Shown: in pieces, positions 17,408 to 26,230 of the stretch
Layout of the letters: every line of letters starts with the position of its first letter
How positions within the stretch are numbered: position 1 is the first letter of the stretch
Origin: Nocardia jejuensis NBRC 103114
GTDB lineage: Bacteria; Actinomycetota; Actinomycetes; Mycobacteriales; Mycobacteriaceae
Direction of reading: 5' to 3'
Length of the DNA: 64,000 nt
Assembly (NCBI RefSeq): GCF_001613145.1
Contig: NZ_BDBU01000007.1
Location: 62,001 to 126,000, forward strand
Position numbers and translations under genes: made by a program
The notes under the pieces: model-generated
Told to the model about the DNA's origin: nothing
What the model saw: the letters and a program-made list of their open reading frames with translations, nothing else
The model's database searches: none

Positions 17408-18034
17408 TCAGTGGCCGCGCTGGCGCCAGTCGTCCAGATGCGGGAACTCCGCCCCGATGGTGGTGGACTCCCCGTGCCCGGTGTGCACCAGGGTGTCCGA
17501 GGGGAGGGTGAGCAGCCGGTCCTCGATCGAGCCCAGAATGGTGGGGAAATCGGAGTAGGACCGCCCGGTCGCCCCGGGCCCGCCGTGAAACAGGGTGTCG
17601 CCGCTGAAGAGCACGCCCAGATCGGGGGAGTGGAAGCAGACCGCACCCGGCGCGTGCCCGGGAGTGTGCAGGACGCGCAGGGCGGTATCGCCGACCTCGA
17701 TGACCTGCTTGTCGGCGAGCTCGCCGTCGGGGTCCACGTCCGGGTGCGTGAGCCGCCACAGCACCAGATCGTCCGGATGCAGCAGGATCGGCGCGCCGGT
17801 GGCCTTGGACAGCTCGGGTGCGAAGCGAATGTGATCGTCGTGCGCATGGGTCGCGAGAATGGCCTTGACCTTGCGTCCCTCCACCAGATCCAGGATCGCC
17901 TCGACATTGTGCGGGGCGTCGATGATGACGCATTCCGCGTCGTCGCCGACCAGCCACACATTGTTCTCGACCTCGAAGGTCTCACCGTCCAGGCTGAAGG
18001 TGCCCGAGGTGACGGTGTGATCGATATGGCCCAT
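17408..18034 (-). CDS. MBL-fold hydrolase, partner of the mycothiol-dependent dehydrogenase
   Basis: A 208-residue metallo-beta-lactamase-fold protein with the zinc motif THAHDDH (62-68), further ligands in HTPGHAPG, FSGDTLF and HTGHGEST. Its start codon overlaps the mscR stop by one base (TGATG), so the two are translationally coupled. The same pair is found in M. tuberculosis as Rv2259-Rv2260. The expected role, by analogy with glyoxalase II/FGH, is hydrolysis of the S-formylmycothiol or related thioester made by MscR; that is inference. Ends just before a strong terminator. Confidence 0.88.
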   Translation of the reverse strand: MGHIDHTVTSGTFSLDGETFEVENNVWLVGDDAECVIIDAPHNVEAILDLVEGRKVKAILATHAHDDHIRFAPELSKATGAPILLHPDDLVLWRLTHPDVDPDGELADKQVIEVGDTALRVLHTPGHAPGAVCFHSPDLGVLFSGDTLFHGGPGATGRSYSDFPTILGSIEDRLLTLPSDTLVHTGHGESTTIGAEFPHLDDWRQRGH

Positions 18035-19119
18035 CAGAGCACCACCACCGAGCGCAGCACGTCACCGTGGTGCATCTTCTCGAAGGCGGCCTCGATGTCG
18101 GTCAGCGCGATGGTCTCGGTGACGAACGCGTCGAGATCGAAGCGGCCCTGCTTGTACAGCTCGATCAGGTACGGGAAGTCCCGCGAGGGCAGCGCGTCGC
18201 CGTACCACGCGGACTTCAGGGATCCACCGCGCGAGAAGAAGTCGATGAGCGGCATGTCGAGCGTCATGTCCGGGGTGGGCACGCCGACCAGCACCACGGT
18301 CCCGGCCAGATCGCGCCCGTAGAACGCCTGCTTCCAGGTTTCGGGGCGGCCGACGGCGTCGATCACCACGTCCGCGCCGAAGGTGTCGGTGAGCTCCTGA
18401 ATGCGTTCCACCGCATCCTCTTTGGCGGAGTTGACGGTGTGCGTCGCGCCGAAGCCCTTGGCCCACTCCAGTTTCCGCTCGTCGATGTCGACGGCGATGA
18501 TGGTGGTCGCACCGGCCAGCCGCGCGCCCGCGATGGCCGCGCTGCCCACGCCGCCGCAGCCGATCACCGCGACGCTGTCACCGCGGGTGACGCCGCCGGT
18601 ATTGATCGCCGCACCGAGTCCGGCCATGACGCCGCAGCCGAGCAGGCCCGCCGCGACGGGCGAGGCGGTCGGATCCACCTTGGTGCACTGTCCGGCGTGC
18701 ACGAGGGTCTTCTCGGCGAACGCGCCGATGCCCAGCGCGGGGGTCAGCGGCGTGCCGTCGGTGAGAGTCATGGGCTGCGAGGCATTGTGGGTGGAGAAGC
18801 AGTACCACGGCTTGCCCTTGCGGCAGGCCCGGCAGGTGCCGCAGACCGCACGCCAGTTCAGGATGACGAAATCGCCGGGTTCGACGTCGGTGACGCCCTC
18901 GCCAACCGCCTCCACCAAGCCGGCGGCCTCGTGGCCGAGCAGGAACGGGAATTCGTCGTTGATGCCGCCCTGCCGGTAGTGCAGATCGGTGTGACACACC
19001 CCGCACGCCTGGATCTTCACGACGGCTTCGCCCGGGCCCGGATCCGGGATCACGATTTCGGTGAGTTCCACGGGAGCGTTCTTCGAGCGTGCGATGACGC
19101 CGCGCACAATCTGGGACAC
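18034..19119 (-). CDS. mscR: S-(hydroxymethyl)mycothiol dehydrogenase / S-nitrosomycothiol reductase
   Basis: A 361-residue zinc-dependent class III-type alcohol dehydrogenase. Catalytic zinc ligands are in [10 protein letters not shown] and GHEAAG, the structural zinc site in [15 protein letters not shown], and NAD binding in [17 protein letters not shown]. The sequence pattern ([18 protein letters not shown] start) matches mycothiol-dependent formaldehyde dehydrogenase/MscR of mycobacteria. It detoxifies formaldehyde as its mycothiol adduct and nitrosative stress as S-nitrosomycothiol, in the cytosol. GTG 19119 is chosen since AAAGGAAC precedes it; the frame extends to 19146 without better signals. 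First gene of a two-gene operon with the MBL hydrolase. Confidence 0.92.
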   Translation of the reverse strand: MSQIVRGVIARSKNAPVELTEIVIPDPGPGEAVVKIQACGVCHTDLHYRQGGINDEFPFLLGHEAAGLVEAVGEGVTDVEPGDFVILNWRAVCGTCRACRKGKPWYCFSTHNASQPMTLTDGTPLTPALGIGAFAEKTLVHAGQCTKVDPTASPVAAGLLGCGVMAGLGAAINTGGVTRGDSVAVIGCGGVGSAAIAGARLAGATTIIAVDIDERKLEWAKGFGATHTVNSAKEDAVERIQELTDTFGADVVIDAVGRPETWKQAFYGRDLAGTVVLVGVPTPDMTLDMPLIDFFSRGGSLKSAWYGDALPSRDFPYLIELYKQGRFDLDAFVTETIALTDIEAAFEKMHHGDVLRSVVVL

Positions 19120-19179
19120 GTAGTTCCTTTCTCGGCTAAAAAGCAATCCCCCCGACTATCGCATCCGGGCGGGGAACAG

Positions 19180-19206
19180 GTGCGACTCGATCTCACCGAG
19201 TCGCAC
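19180..19206 (-). terminator. Hairpin downstream of lysG
   Basis: Perfect 10-bp stem GTGCGACTCG / CGAGTCGCAC with a 7-base loop, 43 bp after the lysG stop codon on the minus strand and upstream of the mscR start. Likely separates the two transcripts; no T-run, so it could also be a regulatory hairpin. Confidence 0.55.
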
Positions 19207-19248
19207 GCCGTCCCGCCGGGCCACCGTCGGGGAGAGTGCCGGAGGCGC

Positions 19249-20127
19249 TCAGAGTAGTGCCGCCGCAGCCGCTTCGGCGATGGTGGCGGCGACCAGACTC
19301 AGCGCGGGGGAGTCGAGCCGCCATTGCTGCCAGTACAGCGGAACGTCGACGAAGACCTTGTCGTCCAAGGGGATCAGGGTGTCGTCGGGGCGCATCTGCA
19401 GATCCGGCATCATCCCCCAGCCGAGCCCGATGCGGATGGCATCGCCGAATCCGGCCGAGGACGGGATGTAGTGGCGGGGCGGATCGACGGGTCTGCGGGT
19501 GTACTGGCGCATCAGCCGGAACTGCAGATCGTCCTTGCGATCGAACAGAACCACCGGCGCCCGGGCGAACGCCGCGGCGGTCGGGCCGTCCGGAAACCAG
19601 GTGCGCACGAAGTCCGGCTCGGCCATCGGCCGGTAGCGCATGGCCCCGAGCCGCCGCACCGAACAGCCCTGCACGGCCGCGGCGGTGGAGGTGATGGCGG
19701 CCATCACCGTGCCGTCGCGCAGTAGCCGGGTGGTGTGCTCCTCGTCCTCGCGGTGGATCTCGAACGAGACACCCCCGGCGGCGCGTCCGAGCGCGGCCAT
19801 GACCCAGGTCTGTAAGGAATCCGCATTGACCGCGATCGGGATGTTCACCCGCGGCGCGTCCTCCTGGTCTGCGCCGCCGAGCTCGCGCGCGGTGTCGCTG
19901 GTGAGCAGCTGGATCTGTTTGGCGAGCCGCAGCACGGTGAGCCCGGACTCGGTCGGCTGCACCGGTTTGGTGCGTTGCACCAGGATCCGGCCCGCCGAGT
20001 CCTCGAGTGCCTTGATTCGCTGGCTGATCGCGGAGGGCGTGACGTTGAGCCGCCGGGCGGCCGCCTCGAAGGTGCCCTCGCTGATGACCGCGTCCAGGGC
20101 GCGCAGCTGATCCAGTTGCAGATCCAT
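19249..20127 (-). CDS. lysG: LysG/ArgP-type LysR regulator of lysine/arginine export
   Basis: A 292-residue LysR-family protein. The N-terminal HTH (DQLRALDAVISEGTFEAAARRLNVTPSAISQRIKALE, given here as its first and last halves) is the ArgP/LysG type, and the effector domain contains VNADSLQTWVMAAL, characteristic of ArgP proteins that sense lysine, arginine or histidine. It is divergent from a LysE-family exporter across a short AT-rich gap, exactly as lysG-lysE in Corynebacterium glutamicum, so it is expected to switch on lysE when intracellular basic amino acids rise. ATG 20127 begins MDLQLDQL. Confidence 0.9.
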   Translation of the reverse strand: MDLQLDQLRALDAVISEGTFEAAARRLNVTPSAISQRIKALEDSAGRILVQRTKPVQPTESGLTVLRLAKQIQLLTSDTARELGGADQEDAPRVNIPIAVNADSLQTWVMAALGRAAGGVSFEIHREDEEHTTRLLRDGTVMAAITSTAAAVQGCSVRRLGAMRYRPMAEPDFVRTWFPDGPTAAAFARAPVVLFDRKDDLQFRLMRQYTRRPVDPPRHYIPSSAGFGDAIRIGLGWGMMPDLQMRPDDTLIPLDDKVFVDVPLYWQQWRLDSPALSLVAATIAEAAAAALL

Positions 20128-20170
20128 ATTAAGAAACTGTAATCGTGCTTCAGAATCTTTAGCTGGCCTG
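20128..20170. promoter_or_regulatory. lysG-lysE divergent promoter/operator
   Basis: The gap between the two divergent genes is AT-rich (TTAAGAAACTGTAATC and CAGAATCTTTAG). TTAAGA and TCTTTA at its ends are nearly inverted, and ATT-N-type half-sites typical of LysR proteins are present. This is where LysG should bind by analogy to C. glutamicum; exact boxes cannot be assigned by eye. Confidence 0.45.
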
Positions 20171-20818
20171 GTGATGGACGACTGCCCTAGTTTCGGGGGA
20201 GTGAACGCATCATCGGCGGCCCTGGCAGGCCTTTCAGGACTCGGCTTCGGACTCTCCCTCATCGTGGCGATCGGCGCGCAAAACGCCTTCGTGCTGCGCC
20301 AGGGAATCCGACGCGAGCATGTCCTGCCGGTGGTCGCGGTCTGTGCCGCCTCCGATGTGGTGCTCATGAGCGTCGGGGTGGCCGGTTTCGGCACCGTGAT
20401 GGAGAAGGCCCCGGTCCTGCTGACCTTCGCAAAATACGCAGGCGCGCTGTTCCTGCTCGGCTACGCCTTCCTGGCCGCGCGGCGCGCCTTCTCCGCCTCG
20501 GGTCTCACCGCCGACGGTGGCGCGCCGATCGCCCTGGGCGCGGCCATCGCCACCTGCCTCGCGGTGACCTGGCTGAATCCCCATGCCTACCTGGACACCA
20601 TGGTGCTGCTGGGCTCGTTCGCCAGCACCTATGCCACCCCGGACCGCTGGTTCCTGGCCGCGGGCGCGATTCTGGGCAGCATCATCTGGTTCGTGTCACT
20701 GGGTTTCGGTGCGCGCCTGCTGGCTCCGGTCTTCGCGAAGCCGAGAGCCTGGCGAATCCTCGATACCGTCATCGCGACCGTCATGACCGCCCTGGCCCTC
20801 GGGCTGGTCCTCGGCTAG
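20171..20818 (+). CDS. lysE: LysE-family basic amino-acid exporter
   Basis: An integral membrane protein of about 205-215 residues. GLSLIVAIGAQNAFVLRQGIRREHV near the N-terminus is the family hallmark; about six hydrophobic segments follow, including VTWLNPHAYLDTMVLLG with the conserved NPxxxLD. It exports L-lysine and L-arginine. The frame opens at GTG 20171/ATG 20174, but homologues begin close to GTG 20201 (MNASSAALAGL), which has GGGGGA immediately in front; the start is therefore uncertain by 10 residues. Divergent from lysG. Its TAG stop lies in a CTAG shared with the stop codon of the convergent iolG gene. Confidence 0.9.
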   Translation: MMDDCPSFGGVNASSAALAGLSGLGFGLSLIVAIGAQNAFVLRQGIRREHVLPVVAVCAASDVVLMSVGVAGFGTVMEKAPVLLTFAKYAGALFLLGYAFLAARRAFSASGLTADGGAPIALGAAIATCLAVTWLNPHAYLDTMVLLGSFASTYATPDRWFLAAGAILGSIIWFVSLGFGARLLAPVFAKPRAWRILDTVIATVMTALALGLVLG

Positions 20819-21825
20819 CGACGGACGTCGGCGAGCTGCACCGGCTTACCGTCCCGGCGGGAGCGCTCGCAGGCCTCGGCGATGTAGAAGGCCTCGAGCG
20901 CTTCGCTCGGCGGGCAGGGATTGTCGTTGCGGCCCGTGGCCACACCGACGAACACCGCCAGCTCCTCGGCGTACGCGCCGTGGAAACGATCCATGAAACC
21001 CGGATACGCGGGCAGCGGGGACTGCGGGTAGTCGGGCTCGACCGAATGCAACGGGGCCCGGTCATCCAGTCCGACAACGGCATTGCCGAGCGAGCCCAGG
21101 GCCTCGAGCCGCACGTCGTAGCCCGCGCCGTTGTAGCGGCTCAGCGACACGGTGGCCAGCGCGCCGTCATCGAGCCGCAGAACGACCGCCGCGGTGTCCA
21201 CATCGCCCGCGTCCACGAAGAACTGCTCGCCGCGGTTGGCTCCGGTGGCGTAGACCTCGGTGACCTCGCGACCGGTGACCCAGCGGATGATGTCGAAATC
21301 GTGTACGCCGCAATCGCGGAACAGTCCGCCCGAGCGCGGGATGTATTCCGCGGGCGGCGGGGCGGGGTCGAGGGTGGTGGCGCGCAGCGTGTGCACCCAG
21401 CCGAGTTCGCCCGCCGCCACGGCGCGTCGAGCCGCACGGTACCCGGCGTCGAATCGACGCTGGAAGCCGATCTGGACCGGAACCCGCGAGTTCGCGACGT
21501 GCTCGACCACCGCCAGCGTGCCGGTGATATCGGCCGCGATGGGCTTCTCGCAGAACACCGGGATGCCGCGATCGACCGCGGCGGTGATGAGTTCGGGATG
21601 CGAGTCGGTGGCGGTGGTGACCACGAGCGCGTCGATTCCGGAATCGAACAGGGCCGCGGTATCGGCGGCGAATTCCACCTCGAGTTTGTCGGCGGTGGCC
21701 CGGGCGCGCTCGGCGTCGACATCGGTGACCACTACGGCGCCGACCCCGGGCAGGTGCCGGAGGGTTTCGGCATGCGAGGTTCCGATCCGGCCGGTACCGG
21801 CGAGACCCACTCGAATGGACGGCAT
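20815..21825 (-). CDS. iolG: myo-inositol 2-dehydrogenase (Gfo/Idh/MocA family)
   Basis: A 336-residue NAD-dependent oxidoreductase. GLAGTGRIGTSHAETL is the Rossmann motif, CEKPIA carries the catalytic Lys, and GGLFRDCGVHDFDIIRW supplies the conserved Asp/His of the Gfo/Idh/MocA family. Context (LacI regulator directly upstream, iolE/C/B/D across the divergent promoter) supports IolG, which oxidises myo-inositol to 2-keto-myo-inositol, the first step of catabolism; scyllo- or chiro-inositol are alternative substrates. ATG 21825 has AGAAGGAG upstream. Second gene of the lacI-iolG operon, 35 bp after lacI. Overlaps lysE by 4 bp at the stop codons. Confidence 0.85.
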   Translation of the reverse strand: MPSIRVGLAGTGRIGTSHAETLRHLPGVGAVVVTDVDAERARATADKLEVEFAADTAALFDSGIDALVVTTATDSHPELITAAVDRGIPVFCEKPIAADITGTLAVVEHVANSRVPVQIGFQRRFDAGYRAARRAVAAGELGWVHTLRATTLDPAPPPAEYIPRSGGLFRDCGVHDFDIIRWVTGREVTEVYATGANRGEQFFVDAGDVDTAAVVLRLDDGALATVSLSRYNGAGYDVRLEALGSLGNAVVGLDDRAPLHSVEPDYPQSPLPAYPGFMDRFHGAYAEELAVFVGVATGRNDNPCPPSEALEAFYIAEACERSRRDGKPVQLADVRR

Positions 21826-21860
21826 GGCAAAGCTCCTTCTCGGATCGGGTGCGGCACAGC

Positions 21861-22865
21861 TCAACCGCGGGGTGCGGCGGTCGTCGCGCGGACGACCAGG
21901 GAGGGCTCGAGACGTTTGCGCACCGGTTCGGTGCGGCCGTCGCGCAGGCGCTCGGTGAGGGCTTCGACGGCCAGCCGCCCGATGCTGGTGCGCGGCTGGT
22001 CGATGGTGGTCAGTGAGACGTGACGCAGCGCCGCGAGCGAGGTGTTGTCGTATCCCACGATCGAGACATCCTCGGGCACCCGCAGTCCGGCCTCGGCGAG
22101 CGCGGACATCGCGCCGACTGCGTTGAAATCGTTGCCGCACAACAGGGCGGTGGGAAAAGTGCCGGGGGAGAACAGGTTCAGCAGCTTGCGCACCGCGGCC
22201 GCGCCCGCCGCGTCGGTGTGCTCGCTGGGCACCACCATGGGCTCGAGACCGTACCGCTGCATGGCGGCGGTGTAGCCCTTGCGGCGCGGCGGCGCGGCGA
22301 AGGCGGCTCCGCCGTCCAGATGCACGATGCGGCGATGGCCAAGGGAGACAAGATGATCCACGGCCAGGGCCGCTCCGGTCTCGCCGTCGTCGTTGACGGT
22401 GTCGACCGTGGCGGTGCTGGAGGTGCGCGATACCAGCACGATCGGGCAGCGTTGCGACGCATCCCGGATGGCGGCGGCGGGCAGTACCGGTGAGAGCAGG
22501 ATGATCCCGCCGGGGCGGAAGGCCAGCAGGCCGTCCAGTGCGGTGCGTTCCCGGGCGGCACTGCGGCGGCCGGTGGTGAGGATGAGCTCCAGCCCCGCGT
22601 CCTGCGCGGCCTCGTCCATACCCTCCACCACGTCGGCGAAGAAGGCGTTGCGCAGGTCGGACACCATGACGCCGACCAGGTTCGAGGTTCGGCTGGCCAG
22701 CGAGCGGGCCATGGCGTGCGGCTGATAACCGAGGTCGGACGCGGCCTGCAGCACCGCGCGGCGGCGATGCTCGCTCACCTTGGGGGAGTTGCGCATCACG
22801 AGCGAGACCAGCGCGCGGGAGACGCCCGCCGCGGCGGCGACGTCCTCCATCGTCGGTCGCGTCAT
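21861..22865 (-). CDS. LacI-family repressor of the inositol locus
   Basis: A 334-residue LacI/GalR protein. Residues 4-55 are the DNA-binding head (PTMEDVAAAAGVSRALVSLV, then YQPHAMARSLAS hinge), followed by a periplasmic-binding-protein-like sensor (GVMVSDLRNAFFADVVEGMD, LLCGNDFNAVGAMSAL, VSIVGYDNTSLA, TTIDQP). Two perfect palindromes of the LacI type (NTTGNAGCGCTNCAAN-like) lie between it and iolE. It is therefore expected to repress both its own lacI-iolG operon and the iolE operon until inositol or a breakdown product binds. Note that Bacillus and Corynebacterium use DeoR- and GntR-type IolR proteins; a LacI member serves here. Confidence 0.88.
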   Translation of the reverse strand: MTRPTMEDVAAAAGVSRALVSLVMRNSPKVSEHRRRAVLQAASDLGYQPHAMARSLASRTSNLVGVMVSDLRNAFFADVVEGMDEAAQDAGLELILTTGRRSAARERTALDGLLAFRPGGIILLSPVLPAAAIRDASQRCPIVLVSRTSSTATVDTVNDDGETGAALAVDHLVSLGHRRIVHLDGGAAFAAPPRRKGYTAAMQRYGLEPMVVPSEHTDAAGAAAVRKLLNLFSPGTFPTALLCGNDFNAVGAMSALAEAGLRVPEDVSIVGYDNTSLAALRHVSLTTIDQPRTSIGRLAVEALTERLRDGRTEPVRKRLEPSLVVRATTAAPRG

Positions 22866-22959
22866 GGTGCCTCCGAAATGTGGGTGTCGACATGTGGTGC
22901 CGCGGATGGGTTCCGAATCGGTTGTGACGGACGGTACAGCGTCGGTCGGTAGCGGGCAA

Positions 22960-22971
22960 TAGAGCGCTCTA
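22960..22971. promoter_or_regulatory. LacI operator, proximal to lacI
   Basis: Perfect 12-bp palindrome TAGAGCGCTCTA with the central AGCGCT of LacI-family operators, 95 bp upstream of the lacI ATG. It shares GAGCGCTC with the stronger operator at 23094-23109 and probably mediates autoregulation or looping. Confidence 0.65.
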
Positions 22972-23065
22972 ATCCGAAATTCCGGATGTGATACTCGATG
23001 GTGAAACGCACTGGAAGATGCTGTTGTGCATGGTTAGCCGCTAATTTCGAGCCACTTCGGAGCCC

Positions 23066-23093
23066 TTGACACTCGAGTGAGCCAGGTTACATT
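23066..23093 (+). promoter_or_regulatory. Sigma-70-type promoter of the iolE operon
   Basis: TTGACA (23066-23071), 16-bp spacer, TACATT (23088-23093), directly followed by the LacI palindrome, which would cover the transcription start. Near-consensus promoters are uncommon in this high-GC DNA, so this one is convincing. Confidence 0.75.
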
Positions 23094-23109
23094 GTTGGAG
23101 CGCTCCAAC
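23094..23109. promoter_or_regulatory. LacI operator overlapping the iolE transcription start
   Basis: Perfect 16-bp palindrome GTTGGAGCGCTCCAAC immediately after the -10 box. It fits the LacI/GalR-family operator consensus with central CG. Its position implies repression by blocking initiation. Confidence 0.8.
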
Positions 23110-23179
23110 GTCGAGACCATAGATCGCATCGACCGCGAGCGTTCCACCCGATGGCTCACGACAGGTCTGGGATGTGCCG

Positions 23180-24115
23180 ATGACCGAACCGCTCCGTCCA
23201 TTGCGAACCGACACGCTGCGAACCGACACGCTGCGGATCGCCGCCGCGCCGATCTCCTGGGGGGTCTGCGAAGTCCCCGGCTGGGGGCACGCCCTCGATG
23301 CGGGGACGGTCCTGGCCGAAATGGCGCGGCTGGGAATCACCGCGACCGAGTTCGGTCCACCGGGCTACCTGCCCGCGGACCCCCGGGAATTGCGCGAGCG
23401 CCTCGGCGGCTACGGCATCACGCCGATCGGGGGATTCCTGGCCCTCGCTCTGCATCGAGACCCCGGCACTGCGCTGGCTCGGGCCCGCGAAGCCGTCGCG
23501 CTGTTCGCCGCGACCGGCGCCGAAGTGCTGGTGCTGGCCGCCGCGACCGGGCAGGACGGCTACGACACGAGAACCCCGCTCACCGACCACGAGTGGCGGA
23601 CCCTGATCGACACCGCCGCCACCGTCGGCGATATCGCGGCCGAACACGGGCTGCGGGCGACACTGCATCCGCACGTCGGAACCCATGTCGAGACCGAGGC
23701 CGAGGTGGAACGCTTCCTGGCCGACTCCGAGCTCGACATCTGCCTGGACACCGGGCACCTCGCCATCGGCGGAACCGACCCGGTCGCCCTGGCTCGACGT
23801 GCGGCGCATCGGATCGGGCACGTCCACCTCAAGGATGTGCGCCTGCACCTGGCCGACGAAGTGCGCAGTGGCCGAATCGAATACAGCGAGGCGGTGCGCC
23901 GCGGACTGTACGTCCCGCTCGGCGAGGGCGACCTCGACATCGACGCGCTGGTGCGCACCGTGCACGAGGCCGGCTATCGCGGCTGGTACGTCATCGAGCA
24001 GGACACCGCGCTCGGGCCCGACGAGACCGCCGCCGCAGCGAGTCGCGACGCGGAACACAGCCTGCGTGTCCTGGCCGGAATCGGGGCCGCAGTGGCTTCG
24101 GCGCGGATTCACTGA
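23180..24115 (+). CDS. iolE: 2-keto-myo-inositol dehydratase-like TIM-barrel enzyme (IolE)
   Basis: A 311-residue xylose-isomerase-like TIM barrel. API-SWG at the first strand, LHPHVGTHVET, CLDTGHLAIGG, HVHLKDVR and GYRGWYVIEQD are in the order seen in IolE and provide the metal-binding Glu, Asp, His residues. IolE dehydrates 2-keto-myo-inositol to 3D-(3,5/4)-trihydroxycyclohexane-1,2-dione, the substrate of IolD, which is encoded at the end of this operon. IolI/IolH-type isomerases share the fold, so the symbol rests on both motifs and context. First gene after the LacI-controlled promoter. ATG 23180 or GTG 23174 could start it. The N-terminus contains a 15-bp tandem duplication. Confidence 0.8.
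   Translation: MTEPLRPLRTDTLRTDTLRIAAAPISWGVCEVPGWGHALDAGTVLAEMARLGITATEFGPPGYLPADPRELRERLGGYGITPIGGFLALALHRDPGTALARAREAVALFAATGAEVLVLAAATGQDGYDTRTPLTDHEWRTLIDTAATVGDIAAEHGLRATLHPHVGTHVETEAEVERFLADSELDICLDTGHLAIGGTDPVALARRAAHRIGHVHLKDVRLHLADEVRSGRIEYSEAVRRGLYVPLGEGDLDIDALVRTVHEAGYRGWYVIEQDTALGPDETAAAASRDAEHSLRVLAGIGAAVASARIH
23203..23232 (+). repeat. 15-bp in-frame tandem duplication in iolE
   Basis: GCGAACCGACACGCT occurs twice in direct succession, duplicating five residues (RTDTL) in the disordered N-terminus of IolE just before the first beta strand. Confidence 0.9.
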
Positions 24116-24128
24116 GGAGGTGAAGACA

Positions 24129-25163
24129 ATGCCGTCCCTATTCTCCCCGGCGTCGCGCGTGCCGTGTTCCGCCAGGCCACCCCGCTCACGCGGGTCGCGG
24201 CTGCGCCGTCTCTCGCCCTGGTTCGCCGCCGCGGCACTGCTCGCGGCCTGCAGCGGTCCGGGCACCGATGTCGCGGGCACCACCGGGTCACCGGCCTCGG
24301 TGGGCGAATTGACCTCGGTCGCCGTGGTCACGCACGGGTCGCCCGGCGACGCCTTCTGGAACGTGGTCAAGAACGGCGCGGAAGCGGCCGGGAAGGACCT
24401 CGGCGTGCGCGTGGAGTACAACTCCGCCGGCGACCCCGGGCAGCAGGCCAAGCTCATCGACAATGCGGTGGCGCAGGGCGTCGACGGGTTGGTGGTGTCC
24501 ATGGCCAATCCGGACTCGCTCAAGCCATCCATCGAAAAAGCTAGGGCCGCAGGGATTCCCGTGGTGACCATCAATTCCGGCGAGGCCGAGAGCGTGGCCT
24601 ACGGTGCGATCGGGCACGTCGGGCAGAGCGAGCGCATGGCCGGTGAATCCGCAGGCAAGCGGCTGGCCGAGGCCGGAAAACGCAAGATGCTGTGCGTGAT
24701 CCACGAAGCCGGGAACATCGGCGCGAACGATCGCTGCGCCGGTGCGACCCAGGGCTTCGGCCAGGCCGTCACGCTGCAGGTCGACATCAACAACCCGGCC
24801 GACGCGCAGGCCCGCATCAAGGGCGCGCTCGAGGCGGATCCAGCCCTGGACGCCGTGCTGACGCTCAATTCGCAGGTCGCCGCGCGCGCGGTGGACGCGG
24901 TGCGCGAATCCCGGTCCAAGGCCACGGTCGCGACCTTCGATCTCAATACCGATGTGGTGGAGGCGATCAGGGCGGGCACGCTGTTGTTCGCGGTCGATCA
25001 GCAGCAGTACGAACAGGGCTATCTGCCGGTGGTCATGTTGAAGCTGTACCGGTCGAATCTCAATACCGTCGGCGGCGGACATCCCGTGCAGACGGGACCG
25101 GCCTTCGTGGACAAGCGCAATGTCGATGCCGTCGCCGCACTCGTCGGCCAGGGCACCCGGTGA
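24129..25163 (+). CDS. Sugar/inositol ABC transporter substrate-binding lipoprotein
   Basis: A 344-residue type I (RbsB-like) binding protein. An Arg-rich N-terminus, hydrophobic segment and lipobox LLAAC (Cys41) anchor it outside the membrane. The fold motifs are AVVTHGSPGDAFWNVVKNGAEAA, DGLVVSMANPDSLKP, GIPVVTINSG, HEAGNIGANDRC and FAVDQQQYEQGY. Its place between iolE and the permease gene indicates capture of inositol or an inositol isomer. ATG 24129 follows GAGGAGGTG at good spacing, 13 bp after iolE. Confidence 0.88.
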   Translation: MPSLFSPASRVPCSARPPRSRGSRLRRLSPWFAAAALLAACSGPGTDVAGTTGSPASVGELTSVAVVTHGSPGDAFWNVVKNGAEAAGKDLGVRVEYNSAGDPGQQAKLIDNAVAQGVDGLVVSMANPDSLKPSIEKARAAGIPVVTINSGEAESVAYGAIGHVGQSERMAGESAGKRLAEAGKRKMLCVIHEAGNIGANDRCAGATQGFGQAVTLQVDINNPADAQARIKGALEADPALDAVLTLNSQVAARAVDAVRESRSKATVATFDLNTDVVEAIRAGTLLFAVDQQQYEQGYLPVVMLKLYRSNLNTVGGGHPVQTGPAFVDKRNVDAVAALVGQGTR

Positions 25164-25183
25164 GCGGGTCGGGAGAGAGCGAA

Positions 25184-26230
25184 ATGACTGTTACGACGAA
25201 GCCATCCGAGTCCGCGGTGGCCGACGCGAAGGCCTCCATCATGAATCGCCTGGTCGTGCGGCCCGAAATCGGCGCTCTGCTCGGCGCGCTGGTCGTGTTC
25301 CTCTTCTTCACGATCATCACCGACAAATTCCTGAGTCCCCTGGGGGTCTCGACCTGGCTGGACGACGCCTCGACCCTCGGGATCATGGCGGTGGCCGTGG
25401 CGCTGCTCATGATCGGCGGGGAATTCGACCTGTCCGCCGGGGTGATGACCGCGTCCACGGCGTTGATCACCGCGCTGCTCGCGGTCGACGCGGGCTGGAA
25501 TGTGTGGCTGTCACTGGCGGTGTCGCTGGCGTTCGCGCTCGCGGTCGGTGCCTTGAACGGCTGGGTGGTGATGCGGACCGGGCTGCCGAGCTTCATCGTC
25601 ACCCTGGGCACCTTCCTGGCCCTGCAGGGCCTGAATCTCGGTGTCACCCGGTGGGTGACCGGCACGGTACAGGTGTCGGGGATCCGCGCCGCGGACGGAT
25701 ATCAGTCCGCGGGCTGGGTTTTCGCCGCCACCACCGATATCGGTGATGCTCGCATCCAGGCGTCGGTGCTGTGGTGGATCGTGCTCACCGCGCTGGCCGC
25801 GCTCGTGCTGATGCGCACCCGCTTCGGCAACTGGATCTTCGCGGTCGGCGGCTCGTTGCCCAGCGCACGCGCGGTCGGCGTACCGGCCATGCGGACCAAG
25901 ATCCTGTTGTTCATGACCACGGCCTTCGCGGGCTGGGTGGTCGGCGCGTGCAATCTGCTGCGCTTCGCCAGCGTGCAGGCCAATCAGGGTGTGGGACTGG
26001 AGTTTCAGTACATCATCGCCGCGGTGGTCGGCGGATGCCTGCTGACCGGCGGTTTCGGCTCGGTGGTCGGTGCGGCCATCGGTGCGCTCATCTTCGGTAT
26101 GGCACGACAGGGAATCGTGTTCGCGCGCTGGGACAGTGACTGGTTCATGTTGTTCCTCGGCGTGCTGCTGCTCTCGGCCGTACTGGTCAACAACGCGTTC
26201 AAGAAGCGGGCGGAAAGGGTACGCCGATGA
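25184..26230 (+). CDS. Sugar/inositol ABC transporter permease
   Basis: A 348-residue membrane protein of the RbsC/FrcC (BPD_transp_2) type with 8-10 hydrophobic helices. [11 protein letters not shown] (the conserved D-L-S-x-G motif), [17 protein letters not shown] and [23 protein letters not shown] are diagnostic. It forms the channel for the solute delivered by the binding lipoprotein. ATG 25184, 20 bp after the binding-protein gene; its TGA overlaps the ATG of the ATPase gene (ATGA). Confidence 0.92.
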   Translation: MTVTTKPSESAVADAKASIMNRLVVRPEIGALLGALVVFLFFTIITDKFLSPLGVSTWLDDASTLGIMAVAVALLMIGGEFDLSAGVMTASTALITALLAVDAGWNVWLSLAVSLAFALAVGALNGWVVMRTGLPSFIVTLGTFLALQGLNLGVTRWVTGTVQVSGIRAADGYQSAGWVFAATTDIGDARIQASVLWWIVLTALAALVLMRTRFGNWIFAVGGSLPSARAVGVPAMRTKILLFMTTAFAGWVVGACNLLRFASVQANQGVGLEFQYIIAAVVGGCLLTGGFGSVVGAAIGALIFGMARQGIVFARWDSDWFMLFLGVLLLSAVLVNNAFKKRAERVRR

